From JADGQM01 sp964441945 (GTDB lineage: Bacteria > Desulfobacterota > Syntrophobacteria > Syntrophobacterales > Syntrophobacteraceae), in assembly GCA_964441945.1 (NCBI GenBank), contig CAYTWB010000003.1, forward strand, positions 1 to 64,000: DNA of 64,000 nt. The letters run 5' to 3'. Positions 17,851 through 27,346 of this stretch are shown here, in pieces. Under the pieces are notes generated by a model. It made no database searches. It saw only the letters and a list, made by a program, of their open reading frames with translations, and was not told where the DNA came from. The first letter of the stretch is position 1, and every line of letters begins with the position of its first letter. Made by a program: the position numbers and the translations under genes.

Positions 17851-18770
17851 GATGGATCATCCAGGATTTTAAGGAGGTACTGGCCGTAGTCATTTTTTCG
17901 CAGCGGTTCTGCCAGAGACCGCAGGGCATCCGCACCGATGAAGCCCATCCGATAGGCAATCTCTTCCACACAGCCGACCTTCAGCCCCTGCCGCCGCTCT
18001 ATGGTCTCAATGAAATTACAGGCCTCCAGCAGGGATTCCGGCGTTCCCGTATCCAACCACGCGAACCCTCGACCAAGGAGCTCGAGCTGCAGTTCCCCCC
18101 GTTTGAGATAAACATTGTTCAGGTCGCTGATTTCCAGTTCTCCGCGAGGTGAGGGTCCCAGGCCGGAGGCAATATCGACCACCTGGTTGTCGTAGAAATA
18201 GAGTCCCGGAACAGCAAAGGATGATTTGGGTTTCTTGGGTTTTTCTTCAATACCGATCACCCTCCCGCCGTCTTCGAATTCAACCACTCCGTATCTTTCG
18301 GGATCTCGGACCCAGTAGCCGAAGATCATTCCCCCCTTTTCAAGGAGCGTGGCCCGGTGAAGGATCTTCCGAAATCCGTGTCCAAAAAAGAGATTGTCTC
18401 CCAGGATCAGGCAGACCCGATTCTTGCCGATAAACTCCCTGCCAAGTATGAAAGCCTGTGCCAGCCCTTCCGGGCGGGGCTGCTCGACATAGGAGAAACG
18501 AATGCCCCACTGGCTTCCATCCCCGAGAAGCTCCTGAAACCTGGGTAGATCATGAGGTGTCGAAATAATGAGGATGTCTCGAATGCCGGCCAGCATCAGG
18601 GCGGAGAGGGGATAGTAGATCATGGGCTTGTCATAGACCGGCAGCAGCTGCTTGCTCACAACCTTGGTTATCGGGTGGAGCCGCGTCCCAGCACCACCGG
18701 CCAGGATGATGCCCTTCCACGGGGTGGAGCTGCAATCAGCGGGGGAAGAATTGAGAAGTTCCCTGTTCAT
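17844..18770 (-). CDS. rfbA: Glucose-1-phosphate thymidylyltransferase
   Basis: Makes dTDP-glucose from dTTP and glucose 1-phosphate. The 308-residue product has the nucleotidyltransferase signature LAGGAGTRLHPITKVVSKQLLPVYDKPMI near residue 20, then LILGDNLFFGHGF and FAWLDTGTPESLLEA. A 16-residue N-terminal extension precedes the usual start. The start ATG 18770 has AAAGGG seven bases upstream. First gene of the rhamnose operon and divergent from the hybrid kinase gene. rfbB (the 4,6-dehydratase) is not in this window. Confidence 0.96.
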   Translation of the reverse strand: MNRELLNSSPADCSSTPWKGIILAGGAGTRLHPITKVVSKQLLPVYDKPMIYYPLSALMLAGIRDILIISTPHDLPRFQELLGDGSQWGIRFSYVEQPRPEGLAQAFILGREFIGKNRVCLILGDNLFFGHGFRKILHRATLLEKGGMIFGYWVRDPERYGVVEFEDGGRVIGIEEKPKKPKSSFAVPGLYFYDNQVVDIASGLGPSPRGELEISDLNNVYLKRGELQLELLGRGFAWLDTGTPESLLEACNFIETIERRQGLKVGCVEEIAYRMGFIGADALRSLAEPLRKNDYGQYLLKILDDPSW

Positions 18771-19039
18771 GTGTCACCCTTTGTAAGAGTCAAAATGCAA
18801 TTTGAGAAGAATCAAACTGAAAATCACTTGAACGAAAAGCCTGTGGCACGCCTGCGAGCCTCGAGCGAATCATTGCGAAAATCCTGAAAAAAGTAAAGTG
18901 CGAATCCAGTTGAGTGCCCCCCAAAAGTGAATCGTCATCCGGGCTTGAACATGTTACAAGGATTCGGGGCGATCCGTTGCCCTCAAACGCATTTCGTGCT
19001 CAGCAAAAAGGGTGCATCGGTCGGGACCAGGGGTCAAGC
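18771..19039. other. Divergent intergenic region between rfbA and the hybrid kinase
   Basis: This must hold promoters for two divergent units. On the plus side AGGGG (19030-19034) serves the kinase start. I could not settle on a convincing -35/-10 pair for either gene, and I see no gene or dispersed repeat here. Confidence 0.4.
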
Positions 19040-22000
19040 ATGCGGATCAACATTCGTTCGGTAGCCTTTCTCCTGTTCCTTCTTGCCATGGGTGCGGCGG
19101 GAAATCATTTCAAGTATCAGCTCTTCTTCAACGTCGATTTCATTTTCGGAAGCATCTTCACGATCCTCACCATCACCCTCTTCGGACCGGCATGGGGTTT
19201 ATTTTCGGCGGCCGTCGGTTCGAGCTACACCTACCTTCTGTGGAACCACCCCTATGCCATTGTCATCTTCTGCGGCGAGGCCCTGTTTATCATCCTCCTT
19301 TACCCCAGGAAGAGCGACAATCTGGTCTTGCTGGATACCCTCTACTGGCTGGTCCTGGGTATGCCCCTGGTGTTCCTGTTCTACCATTTCACCATGGAAA
19401 TCGATTACCTCGGGACCACCCTGATCATGCTCAAACAGAGCATAAACGGGACCTTCAACGCCCTCATTGCGAGCATCCTCTATTACCTCCACCGGTGGGT
19501 CCAGAGCAGGTTCAGCGCGCATCCAGACCCTGCCAGGACCCCTTTTCGACTCACGCTCTTCCATATCACCGCATCCTTTGTGCTCTTTCCTGCAATTCTT
19601 GCCATGACCGTGAGCAGCCGGCACGAACTGGGCAAGATCGAGGAGGAAATCAAGCAGCGGCTTCAAAATGTTTCCTCGCTCACCGCTCAAGTCCTCGATT
19701 CTTGGTTTGAAGAACATGTGCAGGCGGTGAAATCCCTGGCAGCGCTCGCCGAAGAGGAGGAGGGGACGGAAGGGGTTGAAATCCTACAGCGGAGCATCGA
19801 AAACATCCAGAGGGCCATGCCCGATTTTGTCCGCATCGGCGTCATGGATGCAGCAGGGCGATCCGTTGCCTTTACTCCCCTCCTTGACGAACTGGGAAGA
19901 TCGAGCATAGGAGTGGACTTTTCCGATCGTCCCGCCTATTCCCAGCTCAAGCAGGGCGTTAAACCGGTCTTCTCCAATGTCATCACGTCCAAGATCGGAA
20001 CCAGTATGCCCTGCGTCACCATCGGCTATCCGACCCAGCGAGGCGGCGCTTTCAGCGGCTACGTATCGGGTGCGGTCGGGCTGTCGTTCATCAAGGACCT
20101 GCTCTCCAGGATGGTTTCAACCGTTCCCATGCACGCCACGCTTCTGGATACCACCGGGACCGTGATCGCCAGCACCCACAAGACCCTGGGGGCCTTCAGT
20201 CTCTATTCCATTGGCAGCGACAAGGAAATCGTGCGAACCCGGTCCGACGTCTACCTGATTTCCAAAAAGAACATCAAGAACATCTCGGTCATGGAACGTT
20301 GGAAGAGCTCCAGCTATGCCATAGACAACCCGTTCATGGAGTCCGCCGGGTACAAGCTGATCCTGGAAGCACCTCTGGCGACCTACCAGGAATCCCTGTA
20401 CCGCGAATATGCCGGGGCCATGTTTCTGGTGATGCTGCTCATCGTCGCCACCATTCCGTTGAGTGCATTCCTGAGCGGCAGAGTGGTCACATCCATCAAT
20501 ATCCTGCGCGAAGTAACGACCAACCTGCCGGAAAAGCTGTCCGGGAACCAACCCATCGATTATCCGAACACCTCGATCTCAGAGATCGATGCGCTCGTTG
20601 CCAACTTCAAGTCCATGTCCAATATCCTCAATCAGAAGTTTGAAGAGCTGCGGATTCTCAACAGAACACTTCAGGAGAATGAAGCACGGTTCCGTTTGCT
20701 GACGGAAAACGCCACCGACATGATCTCTCGTCATGCCCTGGATGGGGAGTTCCTCTATGCTTCCCCTTCGTGCCAGGTGCTCCTGGGATATAGCGCCCAT
20801 GAATTGAGGCATCGTTCCATCTTCGAATTCATCCATCCGGAGGACCTGGAGGACATTCGATCCCGCACGCCCGAACCGGAAACGTTTGACGAAGGCATCG
20901 TCACCTATCGGTTCAAACGGCGTGACGAGACCTACACCTGGCTCGAAACCAAGACCAGACGTTTAGGCCGGGACACCGCATCCGAAGAGAGCGATTTCAT
21001 CGCCATATCCCGGGATATTAACGACAGGAAGCGCGCGGAGCTCCTTTTGCGCCAGTCCCACGAGGAGCTGGAGCGGCTGGTCCGGGAACGAACGGCTGAG
21101 CTCACTGTCGCCAACGAGAATCTCAGGTTGGAGATTGCGAAACGCATTCAGAGTGAAGCGGAAGTTCAGGAGAACAACCGGCTGCTGAGCGTAATCAGTC
21201 AGTCCCTCTCTCAGTTCATCGCCGAGGTTGAACCCCGGGCATTCTTCGAGCAGCTGCTGGCGGATGCCCTTTCTCTGACTCAAAGCAACTGTGGACTGAT
21301 GGGTGAAGTGATGGTCGGAGATGATGGCCGGCCCACCCTCAACATCCGTGCAGCACTGGGAATGTCGCCGGCAGGGCAGGCCCCGTCGGCCCACGACGGC
21401 ACGGGAGAGTGCGACTTCAACTCATTCCCGTTCAGCGGAATTCTCCACCGGGTACTGGCCTCCAACGCCCCGGTCATTTCCAATTCGCCTGCCGATTTCG
21501 TGGATGTCCAAGAGGCATCGATCGACCGGTCTTCCATCAGGTCGTTTTGCGCCCTGCCTTTCCTCAGCGGGAAAGCGATCCTCGGCCTGCTGCTCCTGGC
21601 CAACCGGAGCGCCCCCTATGATTCCGAACTGGTGGAATACCTCCAGCCTTTCCTCGCTACGTGCGGGAATCTCATCGAAGCCTCCCGCAATGAGAAGAGA
21701 AGGATAGAAGCCGAAAGAGAGCTCGAAAAACTCTCCCTGGTCGCCAGCAAGACGGACAACGCCGTGGTCATTACCGACCGGGACGGCTACACGGAATGGG
21801 TGAACGAGGGATTCACCCGACTGACCGGCTATACCGTGCAGGAGGTTGTCGGCAGGAAGCCCGGCAGTCTGCTGCAGGGCGCCCTGACCGACCCCAACAC
21901 CGTCCGGGAAATCAGGGAATTGCTCGGGGAGAAGAAGAGTTTCAGCAAAGAGGTCCTCAATTACCACAAGAGCGGCTGGACCTACTGGGTTTCCATGAAT

Positions 22001-23743
22001 ATCACACCGATCTTTGACGACATTGGGGAGGTCGTGCGCTTCATTGCCATCGAAACGGATGTTTCGCAGCGCAAACAGGCCGAAATCGCCCTCAAGGAGA
22101 GCGAAACCCTGATCCGGACCATTGTCGATAGCGCCGTCGACGGCATCATCACCATCAATGAACAGGGCGTCGTGCAATCCTTCAATCGTGCTGCGGGGGA
22201 AATGTTCGGCTATACGCCGGAGGAGGTCATCGGGTCGAATGTCAGGATGCTGATGACCGAACCCTATCGCAGCGAACACGATACCTATATCCACAACTTC
22301 ATCCGGACGGGGCAGGCGAAAATCATCGGGACGGGAAGAGAGGTTTATGGGGCTCGCCGCAAGGACGGCACGGTATTTCCCTTCTATATCGCCGTCAGCG
22401 AGGTCCCCCTGCATGACCGGCGCCTGTTTGCCGGCATCCTTCGGGATATCACCCAGCAGAAGCTCAACGAGCAGGAATTGAAGCAGGCCAAAGAGGCGGC
22501 CGAAGCAGGGGCCCGGGCCAAGAGCGAATTCCTGGCCACCATGAGCCACGAGATTCGAACGCCGATGAACGCCATCATCGGTATGGCGGACCTGCTGTGG
22601 GAATCCGACCTGACGGAGGAACAGAGACAATACCTCAGCGTTTTCAAACAGGCCGGGAAGGTCCTGCTGGGCGTTATCAACGCTGTTCTGGATCTGTCCA
22701 AGATCGAGGCGGGGCAGCTGCTGCTGGATGTGCGAGGGTTCTCTCTTTCTGAACTGGTCAACAATGTCTATGAGGTCATGCGGCCTGCCGCCCGGGATAA
22801 AGCCCTCTCCCTGACCCAGAGTATCTCGCCTGAGACACCGGACCTCCTGCTGGGGGATTACGGACGGGTGCAGCAGATTCTGATCAACCTGATGGGCAAT
22901 GCGGTCAAGTTCACACCCTATGGGTCCGTAGCCCTTAACGTTATGACAGTACCTTTTGCAGGCAGCCCTGTTCCTGTTCCCGTACAACCCGAGGGCGATT
23001 CGCCTCCGGGGGAAATGGTCCTGCTGCGCTTTTCCGTGCGGGACACCGGCATCGGCATTGAAGAACGGAAGCTTGAGGATATTTTCAAGAGCTTCACCCA
23101 GGCCGATTCCTCCATCACCCGCCAATACGGCGGCACCGGTCTTGGACTGACCATCTCCAGGCGCACGGCGGAGATGATGGGAGGAACCATCCAGGTTGAG
23201 AGTCACCCGGGCCGGGGAAGCACCTTCCACGTCTTCATCCCCTTCAGGGTCGGGACCCCGATCGAAAAGCCCGCTGCTGAGGCCACGCCGCAGGAGCGAA
23301 AGGTCCCGCCCACCGGGCCGCCTGCACCGGCCGGCGCCGCTTCCGGCGAAGCGTTGCGCGCCCTCCGAATCCTGCTCGTGGAGGATATGGAAGACAATCG
23401 CCTGCTCATCCGGGCCTTTCTCAAGAAGACTCCCTATTCGCTCGATCTGGCGGAAAATGGGCAGGTCGCTGTGGAGAAATTCAAAACCGCACCCTTCGAC
23501 CTGGTGCTCATGGATGTGGAAATGCCCGTGATGGACGGCTATACGGCTACACGGGAAATCAGAAGATGGGAAGCCGAGCAGTCACTCCCTGCAACGCCGA
23601 TCATCGCTCTCACAGCCCACGCTTTTCTCGAGAATCTCCAGAAGAGCAAAGAAGCCGGCTGCACGGCTCACCTGACAAAGCCCATCAGCAAATCGGACCT
23701 GCTTGCAGCCGTTGCCCGATACGCCCGTAAGCGGGAAGCATGA
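19040..23743 (+). CDS. Large membrane hybrid sensor histidine kinase with dCache, PAS, GAF and receiver domains
   Basis: The chosen start is ATG 19040 (MRINIRSVAF), which has AGGGG upstream, giving 1567 residues. Five or six N-terminal membrane helices (about 1-190) lead to a periplasmic dCache-like region (about 205-450), another helix (about 457-475) and a HAMP-like linker. The cytoplasmic part has PAS (about 550-665), coiled coil, GAF (about 720-880), PAS (about 893-1015) and PAS (about 1017-1140). Next come HisKA with MSHEIRTPMN (His1170), HATPase with NLMGNAVKF, DTGIGIEE and GGTGLGLTIS, and a receiver with MDVEMPVMDG (Asp1492). It lacks an Hpt domain; an Hpt protein is encoded at 50144. 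Its position at the head of the polysaccharide cluster suggests it controls it; the ligand is unknown. Confidence 0.93.
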   Translation: MRINIRSVAFLLFLLAMGAAGNHFKYQLFFNVDFIFGSIFTILTITLFGPAWGLFSAAVGSSYTYLLWNHPYAIVIFCGEALFIILLYPRKSDNLVLLDTLYWLVLGMPLVFLFYHFTMEIDYLGTTLIMLKQSINGTFNALIASILYYLHRWVQSRFSAHPDPARTPFRLTLFHITASFVLFPAILAMTVSSRHELGKIEEEIKQRLQNVSSLTAQVLDSWFEEHVQAVKSLAALAEEEEGTEGVEILQRSIENIQRAMPDFVRIGVMDAAGRSVAFTPLLDELGRSSIGVDFSDRPAYSQLKQGVKPVFSNVITSKIGTSMPCVTIGYPTQRGGAFSGYVSGAVGLSFIKDLLSRMVSTVPMHATLLDTTGTVIASTHKTLGAFSLYSIGSDKEIVRTRSDVYLISKKNIKNISVMERWKSSSYAIDNPFMESAGYKLILEAPLATYQESLYREYAGAMFLVMLLIVATIPLSAFLSGRVVTSINILREVTTNLPEKLSGNQPIDYPNTSISEIDALVANFKSMSNILNQKFEELRILNRTLQENEARFRLLTENATDMISRHALDGEFLYASPSCQVLLGYSAHELRHRSIFEFIHPEDLEDIRSRTPEPETFDEGIVTYRFKRRDETYTWLETKTRRLGRDTASEESDFIAISRDINDRKRAELLLRQSHEELERLVRERTAELTVANENLRLEIAKRIQSEAEVQENNRLLSVISQSLSQFIAEVEPRAFFEQLLADALSLTQSNCGLMGEVMVGDDGRPTLNIRAALGMSPAGQAPSAHDGTGECDFNSFPFSGILHRVLASNAPVISNSPADFVDVQEASIDRSSIRSFCALPFLSGKAILGLLLLANRSAPYDSELVEYLQPFLATCGNLIEASRNEKRRIEAERELEKLSLVASKTDNAVVITDRDGYTEWVNEGFTRLTGYTVQEVVGRKPGSLLQGALTDPNTVREIRELLGEKKSFSKEVLNYHKSGWTYWVSMNITPIFDDIGEVVRFIAIETDVSQRKQAEIALKESETLIRTIVDSAVDGIITINEQGVVQSFNRAAGEMFGYTPEEVIGSNVRMLMTEPYRSEHDTYIHNFIRTGQAKIIGTGREVYGARRKDGTVFPFYIAVSEVPLHDRRLFAGILRDITQQKLNEQELKQAKEAAEAGARAKSEFLATMSHEIRTPMNAIIGMADLLWESDLTEEQRQYLSVFKQAGKVLLGVINAVLDLSKIEAGQLLLDVRGFSLSELVNNVYEVMRPAARDKALSLTQSISPETPDLLLGDYGRVQQILINLMGNAVKFTPYGSVALNVMTVPFAGSPVPVPVQPEGDSPPGEMVLLRFSVRDTGIGIEERKLEDIFKSFTQADSSITRQYGGTGLGLTISRRTAEMMGGTIQVESHPGRGSTFHVFIPFRVGTPIEKPAAEATPQERKVPPTGPPAPAGAASGEALRALRILLVEDMEDNRLLIRAFLKKTPYSLDLAENGQVAVEKFKTAPFDLVLMDVEMPVMDGYTATREIRRWEAEQSLPATPIIALTAHAFLENLQKSKEAGCTAHLTKPISKSDLLAAVARYARKREA

Positions 23744-23801
23744 TTCCCGCTTCTCCCCGGTCCGGCATCGTCTGAAAAGAGACTGTGGACAGAACACAGC
23801 A

Positions 23802-23830
23802 TTGACTATACGGGTAGGGTATTCTACTAT
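23802..23830 (+). promoter_or_regulatory. Sigma-70-type promoter for the polysaccharide genes
   Basis: TTGACT (23802-23807), a 17-base spacer and TACTAT (23825-23830) stand 51 bases before the sugar-transferase start. The promoter lies in the gap after the hybrid kinase, so the cluster can be transcribed independently of it. Confidence 0.6.
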
Positions 23831-23881
23831 TTTGTTATCACTTTACTCTGTTCAGCTGCACCAAGATAAGGCTGTCGGCCC

Positions 23882-24730
23882 ATGAACCATAAACTGAAAA
23901 ATGAAGCTCGCGACGAAGCAGACAAGGCCCGGACTGACGGGGTAGCCCATCAGCGGAAGGCGGCGCCGGACGGTGCTCGACCGGGGCCTTCCGGCGGCCG
24001 GGGTCGGTCAGACGCGGAACTGCTGGAACAGCTGTACCGCAGATATGCCAGGGGTGGCACCCGCTTTGCCAGGATTCGCGGCACAGCCTATTTCTACTTC
24101 AAGAAATACAGCTGGATACTGGTCATCGAGTCTGCCTACTTCATCAAAAGACTCCTGGATGTGATGGTTTCCGCCATCATGCTCATGGCCCTCTCTCCTC
24201 TCTTCCTGCTCATCGCCCTGGCCATCAAGATTGACGACCCGGGGCCCGTGTTCTTCAAACAGACCCGGGTCGGCAAATGGGGCCGACTCTTCACGATGTA
24301 CAAGTTCCGTTCGATGATCGCAGCCGCCGATACGATGAAAGAGCAACTCCTCGACCAGAATGAATCGGGAGGGATCATTTTCAAGATGAAGCAGGACCCT
24401 CGCATAACCCGAACGGGCCGCATCATTCGAAAGCTCTCCCTCGACGAACTGCCGCAACTCTGGAATGTACTCAAGGGTGACATGTCTCTCGTTGGGCCGC
24501 GGCCTCCCGTTCCCAAAGAGGTGGCTGAATATGAGTACACGGACCGGCGACGTCTGGAAGCCATTCCCGGCATAACCTGCATCTGGCAGGTGAGCGGGCG
24601 CAGTGAGATTGATTTCAAGGGGCAGGTCCGGTTGGATGTGCAGTACATAGAAAACCAGTCTTTCTGGGGAGACATCAAGATCCTTCTGAAGACTGTCCCG
24701 GCCGTCCTGTTTGGGAAAGGCGCCTACTGA
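23882..24730 (+). CDS. Undecaprenyl-phosphate sugar phosphotransferase (initiating sugar transferase)
   Basis: This enzyme would start repeat-unit assembly by moving a sugar-phosphate from a nucleotide sugar to undecaprenyl phosphate at the inner membrane. The 282-residue product is the short type. After a hydrophilic N-terminus there is one membrane hairpin (about 93-114, DVMVSAIMLMALSPLFLLIAL), then the conserved catalytic domain: GPVFFKQTRVG, MYKFRSM, RKLSLDELPQLWNVLKGDMSLVGPRP (Asp-Glu pair and GPRP) and PGITCIWQVSGR. The sugar cannot be told from sequence. The stop overlaps the next ATG by one base. Confidence 0.94.
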   Translation: MNHKLKNEARDEADKARTDGVAHQRKAAPDGARPGPSGGRGRSDAELLEQLYRRYARGGTRFARIRGTAYFYFKKYSWILVIESAYFIKRLLDVMVSAIMLMALSPLFLLIALAIKIDDPGPVFFKQTRVGKWGRLFTMYKFRSMIAAADTMKEQLLDQNESGGIIFKMKQDPRITRTGRIIRKLSLDELPQLWNVLKGDMSLVGPRPPVPKEVAEYEYTDRRRLEAIPGITCIWQVSGRSEIDFKGQVRLDVQYIENQSFWGDIKILLKTVPAVLFGKGAY

Positions 24731-26289
24731 TGAATTCGGAAACCGTTGCCATCCTGGGCATACCGATCGACAATCTGACCATGGATGAGACCGTCGATCG
24801 CATATTCGCCATGATCGAGGCTTATCACGGCGATCAGCGCCCGCGCCAGGTGGCCACGGTGAACGTTGATTTTGTCGTCAATACGCTGACCTGGCGACTC
24901 GGTCGCATCCGCCATCCGGAATTGCTCGATATCCTGCGGCGTGCTGATCTGGTCACAGCCGACGGCATGCCCGTGGTGGTCATCAGCAAATTGCTGGGAT
25001 CGCCCCTCAAAGGCAGGGTAACCGGAGCGGACTTGGTGCCCCGACTGGCAAAGGATGCCGCCCGGCGAGGGAAGTCACTCTACTTCCTCGGCGGGCGCGA
25101 AGCCGTGGCCAAGGAGGCGGCCGCTGTGCTGCAAGAACAATATCCGCAGCTGCTGATTGCCGGTTTGGACTCGCCTCTTGTTTATGTCGAAGGCAAAGAC
25201 CTGGCTGACGCCGAGGAAGTGGATCAAGAAATCATCGAGCGCATCAACCAGGCGAGGCCGGATATCCTGCTGATCGCTTTCGGCAATCCCAAACAGGAAG
25301 TATGGTTCAACCGCAACCGGAACCGGCTCCGAGTGCCTGTGTCCATCGGCATTGGGGGTACGTTCGACTTTATTGCCGGATCGGTGCGGCGGGCCCCGGG
25401 ATGGATGCAGCGCTCCGGACTGGAGTGGATCTTTCGGATCACCCAGGACCCTGGCCGGTTGTGGCGACGTTACCTGGTGGGATTTTTCAAGTTTGGCCTG
25501 ATGGTTTGGCCGGCTGTTCTCTATCACCGATACCAGCACCTGCGAAGTCGATCGCTTCGCAAAAAGGAGGTCCTGCCGCCGGAGCCAGCGGAACGCGGAG
25601 GAGCGCCGGTCTCCGGATCGCTCAACATAGTAGCCATGCCGAGCCGTCTGGATCTGGTCGCCCTGGAGGGTGTGTCGGAAGAGGTCGACCGGGCGCTTGC
25701 CGGAGCATCGAGCGTCGTTCTCGACTTTGGCCAGGTTTCCTTTGTGGATTCAACAGGGCTTGGATTCCTGATCCGCACATTCCGGCGCAGTATGATGGAG
25801 GGCCGCGAACTTTTTCTGCTGGGAGTCTCCTTGAAGACACGGCGTTTCTTCGAGCTCAATCGGAGCTGGGACCTCTTCGAGGCGAGGACCCGTCAGGACC
25901 TGGATGCAGTGCGTACCCACCTGGAAGCAAGCCACAGGCTTCCCCCCTTCTATTACATCCTCACCCACAAACCGGAGTTTGCTCTGCTGGACCTCTTCGG
26001 GCATCTCGATGCACAGCAGACTGCGACAGTGGACCTGGATGCCCTGCTCAGCGCCACAGGCCAACGTCATTGTATCCTGAACCTCGCTCATCTGAATTTT
26101 GTAGACAGCGCGGGTCTGACCTTCTTCTTCAGAATCCGGAAGCACCTGGTCAACTCGGGGAAGCAATGCGTCCTTTGTTCCCTCAACCATAATGTCCGTC
26201 AGCTGTTTCGATTGACCAAACTCGATCAGTTGTTCCGTATCGTGCCGGACCTTGCCGCCGCTCAGCGGATCGTCGAGGAGGCCGAGTGA
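24730..26289 (+). CDS. WecG/TagA/CpsF-family glycosyltransferase fused to two STAS domains
   Basis: The product has 519 residues, about twice the usual WecG/TagA length. Residues about 1-245 are a complete GT26 domain with TVNVDFVVN, LVTADGMPVV (the DGxP acid), FGNPKQEVW and GIGGTFDFIAGSVRRAP. This family adds a HexNAc or ManNAc-type sugar to the lipid-linked intermediate. A basic amphipathic stretch (about 246-285) follows. STAS 1 (about 297-400) has FVDSTGLGFL with Asp340-Ser341. STAS 2 (about 410-519) has FVDSAGLTFF with Asp459-Ser460. In anti-sigma antagonists that Ser is the phosphorylation site. The fusion is continuous in one frame with no sign of sequencing error, and coupled to the initiating transferase gene by a one-base overlap. 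Confidence 0.92.
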   Translation: MNSETVAILGIPIDNLTMDETVDRIFAMIEAYHGDQRPRQVATVNVDFVVNTLTWRLGRIRHPELLDILRRADLVTADGMPVVVISKLLGSPLKGRVTGADLVPRLAKDAARRGKSLYFLGGREAVAKEAAAVLQEQYPQLLIAGLDSPLVYVEGKDLADAEEVDQEIIERINQARPDILLIAFGNPKQEVWFNRNRNRLRVPVSIGIGGTFDFIAGSVRRAPGWMQRSGLEWIFRITQDPGRLWRRYLVGFFKFGLMVWPAVLYHRYQHLRSRSLRKKEVLPPEPAERGGAPVSGSLNIVAMPSRLDLVALEGVSEEVDRALAGASSVVLDFGQVSFVDSTGLGFLIRTFRRSMMEGRELFLLGVSLKTRRFFELNRSWDLFEARTRQDLDAVRTHLEASHRLPPFYYILTHKPEFALLDLFGHLDAQQTATVDLDALLSATGQRHCILNLAHLNFVDSAGLTFFFRIRKHLVNSGKQCVLCSLNHNVRQLFRLTKLDQLFRIVPDLAAAQRIVEEAE

Positions 26290-26299
26290 AAGACCAGCA

Positions 26300-27256
26300 A
26301 TGAGCGGCAATAGACCCCATCTTTTCGATGAACTGGAGGATCGCATCGGCAGGGATCACCTGGCCACGCGGCTCCGGCTCCAGGTGAATCACTCGGCGAA
26401 ATACTTCGGCCGGGGCTTCGGAAGCTTCCACTGGGAAAACAGCCACCTGTTGCCTCAGGTCCTGGAATTCCTGCTCAAAGCTTCGGGACTTCTTGGGGTG
26501 GGAAAGCAGAATGTTTTGGATTTTGAGGTGGTGGAAATCGATGTCATGCTGGAGGACTTGCCGGAGGCGCTGGAGGGCTATTGCCTTCTCCAGTTGTCGG
26601 ACATCCACATAGACGGCATGCCCGACGGGGGAGAAAGACTCATCCGGATCATTAGAACGCTTCGCTACGACGCCTGTGTCATGACCGGCGACTATCGGTT
26701 TCACACTTTCGGCAACTATAAGAATGCCCTCGACGGGATGAAGAGGCTCGCAGCCGCCATTGAATGCCCTGATGGGATTTACGGCATCCTCGGCAACCAT
26801 GACTTCGTCGAAATGGTCCCGGCGCTCGAGTCGTGCGGCATTCGCATGCTGCTCAATGAGGCCGTTCGCATTGCCAGGGGGGACGCAGCCATACATCTTC
26901 TGGGCCTGGACGACGCTCACTTCTATGGGGTTGCCGTGATTGAGAAAGCCATCCGTGACCTGCCTGCCGACGGACTCAAGGTGTTGCTGGTCCATTCCCC
27001 CGAGCTGATACCCCAGGCAGCCGAAGCCGGTGTGAGCTATTACCTTTGCGGCCACACACATGGGGGTCAGATCTGTCTGCCGGGCCGCATCCCCCTCCTG
27101 ACCAATGCCAGCTGTACTCGAGAATATGTCGGCGGTGTCTGGCACTACCAGCACATGGCCGGCTACACATCGCGGGGGACAGGGTCGTCATGCCTGCCGG
27201 TGCGATTCTTCTGTCCCCCGGAGATTACGCTGCACCGGCTCATTCGGTTGCGCTGA
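26300..27256 (+). CDS. Calcineurin-like metallophosphoesterase (YkuE/YaeI type)
   Basis: The preferred start is ATG 26300 (MSGNRPHLF), 10 bases after the WecG-STAS gene. The 318-residue product has all metal-binding motifs of the family: LQLSDIHI, VMTGDY, ILGNHDF, LLVHSPEL and CGHTHGGQICLPG. The N-terminal 100 residues hold no obvious signal peptide. YaeI/YkuE relatives act on lipid-linked or wall-linked phosphates in some species, so a role in recycling undecaprenyl-linked intermediates is possible. That role is inferred from context only. Confidence 0.85.
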   Translation: MSGNRPHLFDELEDRIGRDHLATRLRLQVNHSAKYFGRGFGSFHWENSHLLPQVLEFLLKASGLLGVGKQNVLDFEVVEIDVMLEDLPEALEGYCLLQLSDIHIDGMPDGGERLIRIIRTLRYDACVMTGDYRFHTFGNYKNALDGMKRLAAAIECPDGIYGILGNHDFVEMVPALESCGIRMLLNEAVRIARGDAAIHLLGLDDAHFYGVAVIEKAIRDLPADGLKVLLVHSPELIPQAAEAGVSYYLCGHTHGGQICLPGRIPLLTNASCTREYVGGVWHYQHMAGYTSRGTGSSCLPVRFFCPPEITLHRLIRLR

Positions 27257-27346
27257 GAGGCTGTCTGACACGCCCATATGCCTTGGGAAAGGAGCTCTCG
27301 ATGTCGGCGGATGGGAATCGACTGCTCCACCGGAAAGGGGGAAACC

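Noticed and set aside
21422..23230. A 602-codon minus-strand frame opposite the hybrid kinase
   Set aside because: Shadow of a clearly assigned gene. The composition is typical of reverse-frame translation and no domain is seen.
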